The translations under genes were made by a program, and so were the position numbers. Shown in pieces: positions 34,214-41,654 of a DNA stretch of 64,000 nt. This stretch comes from Oscillospiraceae bacterium (GTDB lineage Bacteria; Bacillota; Clostridia; Oscillospirales; Oscillospiraceae). The stretch's first letter is position 1; the number at the start of each line of letters is the position of its first letter. A model generated the notes under the pieces. That model had not been told where the DNA came from. It ran no database searches and saw only the letters and a list, made by a program, of their open reading frames with translations. The stretch covers positions 62,001 to 126,000 of the forward strand of contig JAFPWF010000010.1 in assembly GCA_017395085.1 (NCBI GenBank), given 5' to 3'.

Positions 34214-35128
34214 TCAAACATAGCGAATGTCCTCCGGGCGTGTTTCCGTGTTTCTGTTCTGGGATCTCACGTATCTTACCACATAGTCGGCAAAGCGCCG
34301 GGTGGCTGGCCCTGCTTTTCTCCCGGCGGCAATCCCGAGGCCGATCGTCCGTTTGGCCTCGGGAACCAGCGGCAGGATCTGCAGGTCATACTGCCGCCCC
34401 TTCAGCAGCAGCTCCGGCATGATGCTCATCCCGAGGCCCTGCTCCACCATGGCGATGACGGCGTAGTCGTCCTTGGTGTAAAAGCGCACGTTTGGATTGA
34501 CGCCAGCGGCTTCCAGGGCCCTTCTCGCATCGTGGTCGGAGCTTTTGAGCAGGCTGATAAAAGGCTCGGTTTCGCATTCGACAAGGGGGAACTTCGGGTA
34601 GTGTTCAAAGCGGCTGTGAAGCGGAAGGATGGCGAGCAGCCTGTCCTCCATCAGGGGGATGAACTCGCAGTTCACCGGGGACGGCAGCGCCACAAAGCCA
34701 ACATCCACACTCCCGTTCGCCAGCCACTGCTCCACGTCGTGATAGTCGCCGTTGAGAAGACGAAAATCCACGCGCGGGTAGTCGCGCTGGAACTCTTTGA
34801 GGATCGGGGGAAGCCAGTGGACGGCAACGGAAGTGAAGGCACCGATGCGCACCGTGCCCGACTCCAGTCCGCGGATGGAAGACGCCGTCTGCCGGAGCTG
34901 TTCTGCCGCGCCCAGAAAGCTGCGCACCGCGGGCAGCAGGCGCTCGCCCTCGTCGGTGAGCATAACGCCGGCACGGCTGCGGCGGAGAATTGTAAAACCG
35001 AGTTCGCTCTCAAGCGTGTCAAGGCAGTGGCTGACAGCAGACTGCGTGCAGCCGAGCTGCTCCGCCGCCCTGGTGAGACTGCCTGTCTCCACCACGGTCA
35101 TGAGCGTCGCATATCTGTCCAGCGCCAT
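34214..35128 (-). CDS. LysR family transcriptional regulator
   Basis: 304 aa. The N-terminal helix-turn-helix (MTVVETGSLTRAAEQLGCTQSAVSHCL) and a full substrate-binding domain (VRIGAFTSVAVHWLP) are present. It is transcribed divergently from the putP-like gene at 35302, the classic arrangement for a LysR regulator and its target, so it may sense proline or the imported solute. The start at 35128 has AAGGAGG. An operator candidate lies just upstream. Confidence 0.88.
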   Translation of the reverse strand: MALDRYATLMTVVETGSLTRAAEQLGCTQSAVSHCLDTLESELGFTILRRSRAGVMLTDEGERLLPAVRSFLGAAEQLRQTASSIRGLESGTVRIGAFTSVAVHWLPPILKEFQRDYPRVDFRLLNGDYHDVEQWLANGSVDVGFVALPSPVNCEFIPLMEDRLLAILPLHSRFEHYPKFPLVECETEPFISLLKSSDHDARRALEAAGVNPNVRFYTKDDYAVIAMVEQGLGMSIMPELLLKGRQYDLQILPLVPEAKRTIGLGIAAGRKAGPATRRFADYVVRYVRSQNRNTETRPEDIRYV

Positions 35129-35144
35129 CCTTCAACCTCCTTAA

Positions 35145-35163
35145 ATGAAAATATTTCATGAAA
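35145..35163. promoter_or_regulatory. LysR operator candidate
   Basis: ATGAAA-ATA-TTTCAT (35145-35159) overlaps TTTCATGAAA (35154-35163), two nested dyads in the divergent LysR/putP interval. Confidence 0.45.
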
Positions 35164-35239
35164 TCATAAGTATTATTATAATTGTTTCTATTATAAGCCG
35201 GATTGGGGAATAATCAAGTGATTTCATCAAAAAACACCC

Positions 35240-35267
35240 TTGAAGATTGTCCCGGTTGCCGTATAAT
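35240..35267 (+). promoter_or_regulatory. Promoter for the putP-like gene
   Basis: TTGAAG (35240-35245), 16-bp spacer, TATAAT (35262-35267). Confidence 0.65.
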
Positions 35268-35301
35268 CCTTTCATCCCACGTTTTGAAAGGATTTTTTAC
35301 C

Positions 35302-36828
35302 ATGACCACTTCCACCGGATTGATTCTGACCGCGATTGTTGTGTATCTCATCGGCATGCTGGCGATCGGCTTTGCCTATTCCAGGCGCAACAAGACCTCC
35401 AGCGACTTCTATCTCGGCGGCAGAAGGCTCGGCCCCATCGTCATCGCCATGAGCACCGAGGCTTCCGACATGTCGAGCTGGCTGCTGATGGGCGTACCAG
35501 GTCTGGCATACTTCTGCGGCCTGGCAGATGCTAGCTGGACCGTCATCGGTCTGGCCCTCGGCACCTACCTGAACTGGCTGATCGTGGCGAAACGGCTGCG
35601 CGGTTACTCCCAGAAGCTCGGCGCAATCACGATTCCGGACTTCTTTTCCCACCGCTTTGGCGACAGCAGCGGCCTGATCGAGGGCATTGCGGCGCTCGTC
35701 GTCATCATCTTCTTTGTGCCGTACACCGCCTCGGGCTTTGCTGCATGCGGCAAGCTCTTCACAAATCTCTTTCCCAACATGAGCTACATGGCCGCCATGA
35801 TGATCTCCGCGGCTGTCATCGTCGGCTACTGCGCGATGGGTGGCTTCCTCGCGGCCTCGATCACCAGCCTGATCCAGTCCATCGTCATGACCATCGCTCT
35901 CTTTGTAATCCTTGTGTTCGGCATCCGCTCCGCGGGCGGCTGGGGCGCCGTGGTCGAGAATGCCAGGTCCGTTCCCGGCTACCTGAGCCTGTTCGCGAAC
36001 ACCACGATTCAGAGCAGCACCCCCGGCAAGTACGGTTTCATCTCCATCGTTTCCACAATGGCCTGGGGTCTCGGCTACTTTGGCATGCCCCACATTCTGA
36101 ACCACTTCATGGCGATTAAAGACGCCGAAAAGCTGAAAATCTCCCGCCGTATCGGTTCGATCTGGGTGGTCATTTCCATGAGCGTCGCCATCATCATCGG
36201 TCTGGTTGGTTTTGCCATGAGCAGCAAGGGTGTGATTGCCCCCTTCGAGAGCAACTCCGCAGCAGAGGCCATCCTGGTCCGCATTTCTGCACTGATGAGC
36301 ACCTACGGCGTGCTGCCCGCTCTCCTGGCCGGCGTTGTACTCGCGGGTATCCTGTCATCGACCATGTCCACCTCCGACGCCCAGCTCCTCGCGGCAGCAT
36401 CCGGCGTGTCCCACAACATTATCAAGGGCGTGTTCCACAAGGAACTCAGCCACAAGAAGGAGATCGCCATCGCCCGCGTCGCAGTGCTGGTTATCGCTGT
36501 CATCGCCGTCTTCTTCGCGCGTGACCCAAACAGTTCCGTCTTCGGCATCGTGTCCTTCGCCTGGGCGGGCTTCGGCGCTGCATTCGGCCCGCTGATGCTC
36601 CTCGCCCTGTTCTGGAAGCGCTGCAACAAGTATGGCGCGATCGCAGGCATGATCGCCGGCGGTGCGACGATCTTCCTCTGGAAGTATCTGGTGCGCCCTC
36701 TCGGCGGCGCATGGAACATTTATGAACTGCTGCCCGCCTTCATCGTTTCCTGCATCTTCATCGTCGTCGTCTCCCTCATTACCCCTGCTCCCGATGCGAA
36801 GATTGTCAAAGATTTTGAAAGCGTCTGA
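35302..36828 (+). CDS. putP: Sodium/solute symporter, PutP type
   Basis: 508 aa with 12-13 membrane helices of the SSS family. It has FYLGGRRLGPIVIAMSTEASDMSSWLLMG (PutP loop with Ser-57-type residues), GYCAMGGFLAA and GILSSTMSTSDAQLL with the conserved sodium-site Ser/Thr. It most likely imports proline with Na+, though related carriers use pantothenate or other solutes. The start is at 35302 (AAAGGA). It is divergent from a LysR regulator. Confidence 0.88.
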   Translation: MTTSTGLILTAIVVYLIGMLAIGFAYSRRNKTSSDFYLGGRRLGPIVIAMSTEASDMSSWLLMGVPGLAYFCGLADASWTVIGLALGTYLNWLIVAKRLRGYSQKLGAITIPDFFSHRFGDSSGLIEGIAALVVIIFFVPYTASGFAACGKLFTNLFPNMSYMAAMMISAAVIVGYCAMGGFLAASITSLIQSIVMTIALFVILVFGIRSAGGWGAVVENARSVPGYLSLFANTTIQSSTPGKYGFISIVSTMAWGLGYFGMPHILNHFMAIKDAEKLKISRRIGSIWVVISMSVAIIIGLVGFAMSSKGVIAPFESNSAAEAILVRISALMSTYGVLPALLAGVVLAGILSSTMSTSDAQLLAAASGVSHNIIKGVFHKELSHKKEIAIARVAVLVIAVIAVFFARDPNSSVFGIVSFAWAGFGAAFGPLMLLALFWKRCNKYGAIAGMIAGGATIFLWKYLVRPLGGAWNIYELLPAFIVSCIFIVVVSLITPAPDAKIVKDFESV

Positions 36829-36857
36829 TCCTCCCACTGATAAACACGAATACTTGC

Positions 36858-36888
36858 AAAAACGCCCGGGACAATCCCGGGCGTTTTT
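36858..36888. terminator. Symmetric terminator between convergent genes
   Basis: 14-bp stem (36858-36871 with 36875-36888), loop CAA, A5 and T5 flanks. It serves putP and the phosphatase lipoprotein. Confidence 0.87.
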
Positions 36889-36900
36889 CTGTGGTTGTTC

Positions 36901-38229
36901 TCAGGCGGCGGCATTCAGGCTGGCATAGTCTTCGGCCAGTTTTTCCCTCAGCAAGGTGATCTCGTCCCGCGTCATTCCGATGCGTTCCAGATAGGCTTCT
37001 GCGCACGCCTGCAGATCTGCGTTTTCATCCCGGATGGATCCGACGCCGAAGGCTTTGGACAAACTGGCTTCAATGTTGCCGGCTGAGATCTCCGCATACT
37101 GCGGGGAGTCCGGACCGATCCCGTAAAAGTTGCGGTAGGTCAGCATATAATCTGCCACAATCTCATCGGCGTCCGCGCCCATCAGGCACTCCAGCACCGC
37201 AGCGATGAACCCGGTGCGGTCCTTCCCCTCCTTGCAGTGGATCAGATAGGGTCCTTCGTGGGCGGCCAGCCAGCGGAAACCGTTGGCAAGCTTTGTTTCG
37301 AACTCTGCCGTAAAGAAATCCATCCCCATGTTCAGGGCCAGGACGCTGCACTGCGAATAATACGTCAGATTATAGTCGGCAAAGCCTTTCATGGTTTCTT
37401 CGCTGTTCGCCAGGTTTATCACCGTGCGTACCAGCGCCAGCTGCATGGCCGCGTCCGCTTCCCTGTTCCGGTTCAGCGCAGGGTCCACCAGCGATGAGGA
37501 ACGGTACAGCGTACCCATGCCGAAGCCCGTTGTTTCCACCGCGCGGAAATTAGCATACTCGGCGTCGCTCAGGTCCGGGTAATCGGCGCGGTCTTTGCTT
37601 CTCTGGGCGCCGAGCTGGTGTATCGCGTATCCTGCCGCGTAGCCCTGCTTCTCCGCCATGGAAACCGAAACCGTCAGAGAGTCAATCGGCTCGCCGGCAA
37701 TGCCCATCAGCGAAGCCATATTCCCGATATTGACCGCCAGCACAACCTGGTCAACTCCGCTGGAACTGGTCTTAAAAAGGCAGACCGGCTCCCCGGTATC
37801 TACGTCCGAATAGTTTGTTCCGATCGGCATCTCCAGTTCGGCAGTTCCGATCTTCACCAGGATGACGTCCGCAGGCTCGTACCCCAGCCCCCGCATCGCA
37901 TCCGGCCCGATAGCGAGGATGATGTTGCCGGAGTCCTTGATTTGGGCGACGCTAGCCTCCACCGAAGGGACTGCTTCCGCACTGGTAGTTTCCTCTGCAG
38001 GCTCCCCTGCCGTTTCACTTACATCTTCTCCCGTCGCTTCCGCAGCTTCTTCCGATGCTTCGGTATCAGCAGTTTTCTCTGCTGTTTCCGCCTTGGTATC
38101 CGTTTCAGTGACAGCTGGAGGATTCGCAGCAGGCGCTGGCTTCGCTTTTCCCGGCAGGGAACACGCGCTGAGCAGCATCGCCAGCGCGAGAACAATGCCA
38201 AGAAACTTGATTATCTTTCTTTCAGACAT
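36901..38229 (-). CDS. Secreted lipoprotein with tyrosine phosphatase domain
   Basis: 442 aa. Lipoprotein signal peptide (LALAMLLSACS), then a Thr/Glu/Ala-rich spacer of about 70 residues, then a domain containing EMPIGTNYSDVDTGEPVCLF, a pattern that recalls the SAM-hydroxide adenosyltransferase fold, then a dual-specificity phosphatase domain with the loop HCKEGKDRTG (331-340; Cys332 nucleophile, Arg338). It would act outside the membrane. Bacterial homologs act on phosphotyrosine, inositol phosphates or phosphoinositides. The target is not known. It stands alone. Confidence 0.8.
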   Translation of the reverse strand: MSERKIIKFLGIVLALAMLLSACSLPGKAKPAPAANPPAVTETDTKAETAEKTADTEASEEAAEATGEDVSETAGEPAEETTSAEAVPSVEASVAQIKDSGNIILAIGPDAMRGLGYEPADVILVKIGTAELEMPIGTNYSDVDTGEPVCLFKTSSSGVDQVVLAVNIGNMASLMGIAGEPIDSLTVSVSMAEKQGYAAGYAIHQLGAQRSKDRADYPDLSDAEYANFRAVETTGFGMGTLYRSSSLVDPALNRNREADAAMQLALVRTVINLANSEETMKGFADYNLTYYSQCSVLALNMGMDFFTAEFETKLANGFRWLAAHEGPYLIHCKEGKDRTGFIAAVLECLMGADADEIVADYMLTYRNFYGIGPDSPQYAEISAGNIEASLSKAFGVGSIRDENADLQACAEAYLERIGMTRDEITLLREKLAEDYASLNAAA

Positions 38230-38401
38230 GGGTTCTCCCTCTTAAAAAAGTGTTTTGGAGTTTCTTCGATGGCGGAATTATACCGCCTGCCGGGGTAATT
38301 GGCAATTCCTTTTCTGCCTTCTCCACCCTCCGGATCAAAAAACCCAAGTCTTTCGAATTCACAAAATCATGCAATTCTTGTTCATGGTTTGTTCACAGAA
38401 A

Positions 38402-38443
38402 TTAGCACTCTCTCCTTGACAGTGCTAAAAACAGTGCTATAAT
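38402..38443 (+). promoter_or_regulatory. CIRCE operator and promoter of Hsp20 gene
   Basis: TTAGCACTC-N9-CAGTGCTAA (38402-38428) matches the CIRCE consensus with one mismatch in the second arm. TTGACA (38416-38421) lies inside it, with a 16-bp spacer to TATAAT (38438-38443). HrcA should repress this gene. Confidence 0.82.
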
Positions 38444-38532
38444 ATGCTCGAACAAAGGAAATAGAGATCGAATGAATGACCTCCTTCCCCTTGCTCAGGT
38501 AACAAAAGGTATGAATGCAAAAGGAGGCATGA

Positions 38533-38982
38533 ATGATGTTACCGAGTATTTTTGGAGAGAGTTTGTTTGATGACTGGTTCGACTTTCCGTTCAGAGGCTT
38601 TGAATCCGGTGTGGATCAGAAGCTCTACGGCAAACACGCGGCCCGCGTGATGAAGACCGACCTGAAGGATCACGGCGACCACTATGAGTTGGCGGTTGAC
38701 CTTCCGGGCTTTAAGAAGGACCAGCTGGATCTGCAGCTGCAGAACGGCTACCTTACCATCACAGCCAGCAAAGGGCTTGAAGAGGAAGAGAAGGACAAAA
38801 AAGGCAAGATCGTTCATCAGGAGCGGTATTCCGGTTCGATGACCAGAAGCTTCTATGTCGGTGATCATGTCACTGAAGAGAATGTGACGGCCAAATTTGA
38901 GGATGGCGTCCTGAGACTGGAATTCCCGAAAGAGGAAACCATCAAGCTGCCCGAGAAGAAGACCATCCTGATCGAAGGATAA
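38533..38982 (+). CDS. Hsp20/alpha-crystallin small heat shock protein
   Basis: 149 aa. The alpha-crystallin domain is complete: TDLKDHGDHYELAVDLPGFKKDQLDL, then RSFYVGDHVTEENVTAKFEDGVLRLEFPK (the 'A-x-x-x-n-G-v-L' signature). A small ATP-independent holdase. It is controlled by a CIRCE operator. Start ATG at 38533 or 38536; AAAGGAGG is close. A terminator and the WYL promoter follow. Confidence 0.92.
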   Translation: MMLPSIFGESLFDDWFDFPFRGFESGVDQKLYGKHAARVMKTDLKDHGDHYELAVDLPGFKKDQLDLQLQNGYLTITASKGLEEEEKDKKGKIVHQERYSGSMTRSFYVGDHVTEENVTAKFEDGVLRLEFPKEETIKLPEKKTILIEG

Positions 38983-39001
38983 ATTCAAAACATGATTCGC
39001 G

Positions 39002-39030
39002 GCGCCCTGAGCAATCAGGGCGCTTATTAT
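39002..39030 (+). terminator. Terminator after Hsp20 gene
   Basis: 9-bp perfect stem GCGCCCTGA/TCAGGGCGC (39002-39010 with 39015-39023), loop GCAA, then TTATTAT. Confidence 0.85.
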
Positions 39031-39059
39031 TTGACATGCCTCCGAAGCCGGGGTATGAT
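39031..39059 (+). promoter_or_regulatory. Promoter of the WYL operon
   Basis: Perfect TTGACA (39031-39036), 17-bp spacer, TATGAT (39054-39059). The gene begins 54 bases on. Confidence 0.75.
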
Positions 39060-39112
39060 ACAGAAAAGCGTTCTGACCGGCACGCCTGCCAAACCAGGAA
39101 GGAGGTGAAGAC

Positions 39113-40348
39113 ATGGCCTACAGCGAACTGATCAAGAGTTTTGAAAAGATCCGCAGCTATATGCGCGAGTTCTATGTTTACGGCTTCAAGAGCCGCGAAG
39201 AGTATACGAAAAAGAGCGCGCGCAGCTACGACGACGAGCGCCGCCGTATCGAGAGCTGGCTGGGCGGCTACATGGCCTTCCGGCGCACGTCCGAAGGCAA
39301 AAACGTCTTCATCTCCGTGGATAACCGCAGCGTGACCTTCAATCCCCTGCACAATGCCTGGAAGGCGAAGAGCTTCACCGACAAGGACATCGTGCTGCAT
39401 TTCTGCATTTTGGACCTCCTTGCCGGCGGAACTGCGCGCAGCGTGGGCGAGATTGCCGACGGTGTGGCGGAACTCCTCTCCCACACGGACATCCCCTTTG
39501 AAATAGACGAATCCACCGTGCGGAAAAAGCTGAAGGAGTATGCGGAATTCGGTGTTCTGCAGGACGAGAAGCACGGCCGTCTGCTGTATTACCGTCTTGC
39601 GGAAGACGGGGTCGACCTCTCCGCCTGGGAGGACGCGGCTGCCTTTTTCTCCGAAGAGGCGCCGCTCGGCGTGGTCGGCTCTTATCTGCTTGACCGGCGA
39701 GACGAGGCACCGGAACACTTCAGGTACAAGCACCACTATCTGCTGCACACGCTGGACACGCAGATCCTTTATGAAGCGCTCTGTGCCATGAAGGAAAAGC
39801 GATGCGTCGATATCACCAACTTCAACGTCCGCAGAGACGCCGAGGTCGAGCACAGGGTTTATCCCCTGCGTTTTTACATCAGCACGCAAACCGGGCGGGA
39901 ATACTTGCTGGCCTATCATTACAGATTCCATCGGCCGATGATTTTCCGCCTCGATACCATCCGCTCCATCAAAGCGGGCCCAGTGGAAAAACAGCATGAG
40001 AAATATGAAAGTTTCATCGGAAAGTTCGATGAGAACCTCTGGGGTGTTTCAACCGGAAGCGACTACAGCATCGACCACGTGGAACTTACCCTTCGTGTTG
40101 AAGACGGTGAGGGATACATTCTGGATCGTCTGGAACGGGAAAAACGCCATGGTCGGATCGAAACCGTCGATGAGCATACTTATCGTTTTGTCGCGGATGT
40201 GTACGACGCCGGCGAAATGCTGACCTGGGTCCGCAGTTTCATCGGGCGCATCATTTCCTTTGAGAGCGATAACCATTTCGCTGTTTCACGTTTTTATGAC
40301 GACATGCAGCGGATGAATGAAATCTACGGAGGAGGTGAGGAGGTATGA
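39113..40348 (+). CDS. WYL domain transcriptional regulator (first of pair)
   Basis: 411 aa. The N-terminal winged-helix region (IRSYMREFYVYGFKSREEY, later DESTVRKKLKEYAEFGVL) is followed by a WYL domain (YPLRFYISTQTGREYLLAYHYRFHRPMIFRLDTIRSI) and a C-terminal WCX extension. WYL regulators bind small nucleic-acid ligands and often control defence or RNA-repair genes. It overlaps the next gene by 4 bases (40345-40348), so the two are made in a fixed ratio. RBS AAGGAGGTG. Its targets are probably the DUF2828-RtcB genes downstream. Confidence 0.85.
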   Translation: MAYSELIKSFEKIRSYMREFYVYGFKSREEYTKKSARSYDDERRRIESWLGGYMAFRRTSEGKNVFISVDNRSVTFNPLHNAWKAKSFTDKDIVLHFCILDLLAGGTARSVGEIADGVAELLSHTDIPFEIDESTVRKKLKEYAEFGVLQDEKHGRLLYYRLAEDGVDLSAWEDAAAFFSEEAPLGVVGSYLLDRRDEAPEHFRYKHHYLLHTLDTQILYEALCAMKEKRCVDITNFNVRRDAEVEHRVYPLRFYISTQTGREYLLAYHYRFHRPMIFRLDTIRSIKAGPVEKQHEKYESFIGKFDENLWGVSTGSDYSIDHVELTLRVEDGEGYILDRLEREKRHGRIETVDEHTYRFVADVYDAGEMLTWVRSFIGRIISFESDNHFAVSRFYDDMQRMNEIYGGGEEV

Positions 40349-41256
40349 TCTTCTCCGAGATCTACGGCAGCTACTTCAAGGCCGTTGCCGCCATCCTCGC
40401 CAAAGCTGTCGAGGGCGGGCTGACGGAACAGAAGCTGACCCGCACCGTGCTGGAGAACGCCTTCGGCGAGAGTCTGGTTACAATCCCTGCAAAGCTGAAG
40501 GACGGGAGCTGGCCCCTGCTGACGGAAGGCTTCAGTACTCCCCTGCAGCACAGTCCGTACCTTCCGCTTACAACGCTGGAAAAGCAGTGGATGAAAGCGC
40601 TGCTGCTCGACCCGCGCATTCAACTGTTCAGCCCTTCCGAGGACGGCCTGGAGAATGTGGAGCCGCTCTTCACACCGGAAAAGTTCGTCTACTTTGACCG
40701 GTATTCCGACGGAGATGACTTTTCCGATCCGCAGTATGTCGAACATTTCCGCACGATCCTTCAGGCAATGCACGAAAAGCGCAAGTTGCGCATTCAGTTT
40801 CACGGTCACCGCGGTACCCGGCAGAACTATTTCTGCATCCCGTACAGGATGGAGTATTCTTCCAAGGACGACAAATTCCGCCTGATCACGGGATTCAAGG
40901 GCAGGCCGCTGACAGTCAATCTCTCCCGCATGGACTCGGTGGAACTGCTCGGTTCCTGGGACGAGGACGAATACGTGCTTCCGCATGAGCGGGAGGAAAC
41001 ACTGGTCATGGAATTGTACGACGCCCGGAACGCCCTGGAACGCGTTATGCTTCACTTTTCTGATCTCGAGAAAGAGACCGAACGGATCGGCGACCGGCGC
41101 TACCGCATTACGCTGAAGTACCGGCAGGGAGATGAGACGGAAATTCTGATCCGCATCCTCTCCTTCGGCCCGGTGCTGAAAGTAACTGTGCCTGAGAGTA
41201 TCGTCTCCCAGATCCGCGAACGCCTTGCCAGACAGGCCGCACTGACACATAATTAA
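40345..41256 (+). CDS. WYL domain protein (second of pair)
   Basis: 303 aa. The C-terminal WYL and WCX domains are clear (YFCIPYRMEYSSKDDKFRLITGFKGRPLTVNLSRMDSV), while the N-terminal 130 aa lack a textbook helix-turn-helix. It is shorter than the first WYL protein and only weakly similar, so this is an asymmetric pair that may act as a heteromer. It is translationally coupled to the first WYL gene. A terminator hairpin follows, then the structured RNA region in front of DUF2828. Confidence 0.82.
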   Translation: MIFSEIYGSYFKAVAAILAKAVEGGLTEQKLTRTVLENAFGESLVTIPAKLKDGSWPLLTEGFSTPLQHSPYLPLTTLEKQWMKALLLDPRIQLFSPSEDGLENVEPLFTPEKFVYFDRYSDGDDFSDPQYVEHFRTILQAMHEKRKLRIQFHGHRGTRQNYFCIPYRMEYSSKDDKFRLITGFKGRPLTVNLSRMDSVELLGSWDEDEYVLPHEREETLVMELYDARNALERVMLHFSDLEKETERIGDRRYRITLKYRQGDETEILIRILSFGPVLKVTVPESIVSQIRERLARQAALTHN

Positions 41257-41270
41257 ACTGCAAGTATAAC

Positions 41271-41317
41271 AAAAAGCTGCGAATTTCTTTGAAAACGGAG
41301 AGTTCGCAGCTTTTTTT
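41271..41317 (+). terminator. Terminator after WYL pair
   Basis: 13-bp stem AAAAAGCTGCGAA/TTCGCAGCTTTTT (41271-41283 with 41303-41315) with an inner TTTC/GAAA mini-helix and seven Ts. Its right arm is part of the repeat at 41288. Confidence 0.8.
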
Positions 41318-41326
41318 CCATGAAAA
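41288..41326 (+). repeat. ~40-nt repeat, copy 1 (before tRNA-like RNA)
   Basis: TTTGAAAAC, a 2-base gap region, then GAGTTCGCAGC, seven Ts and CCATGAAAA. A near-identical block lies at 44446-44487, in front of the tRNA-Arg gene. In this copy it also forms the right arm of a terminator. Confidence 0.7.
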
Positions 41327-41426
41327 CATCATTCCGGAGTGATATTTTATGCTTGTGAAAAGCACGAACAGCAATCCATATTCATACAACTCTTAATTGT
41401 ACTGGAAAAACGCGTGCTTTGGGAAA

Positions 41427-41515
41427 GGTACCAACAGCAACAAAGAAGCAAGCTTTGTGGTTAAGCAGCGTACTGAAAATACGCATTTGGGTTCGAATCC
41501 CGTTTCAACGGTGCC
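41427..41515 (+). ncRNA. tRNA-like structured RNA upstream of DUF2828-RtcB
   Basis: The core folds as a tRNA: D arm GCTT-TGTGGTT-AAGC (41452-41466), anticodon arm GCGTA-CTGAAAA-TACGC (41468-41484, GAA as in tRNA-Phe), T arm with loop TTCGAAT. But the acceptor stem is missing, the variable loop is too short and no CCA follows. Instead GGTACC (41427-41432) pairs with GGTGCC (41510-41515) to close the domain. Further pairing surrounds it: AAAGCACG/CGTGCTTT (41359-41366 with 41413-41420), AAGGTGCA/TGCACCTT (41527-41534 with 41605-41612) and GGGG/CCCC (41570-41585). The position next to a Ro60-like gene suggests a Y-RNA (YrlA-like) molecule. It may instead be a leader element or decayed tRNA. Confidence 0.6.
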
Positions 41516-41654
41516 TTGAAAACCGAAAGGTGCATACAGCAAATAGTTCTTCATTCTTTCCAATGATCCGGGGCTTAGAAACCCCACCCTGCCCTGCGCA
41601 GGTCTGCACCTTGTTTTATTCAGCATACTAAATTTTGTAAAGGAGGTATTTCCC

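Noticed and set aside
41257..41654. Sigma-54 (RtcR-type) promoter for the rtcB operon
   Set aside because: No GG-N10-GC element was seen and no RtcR gene is present; WYL proteins take the regulator's place.
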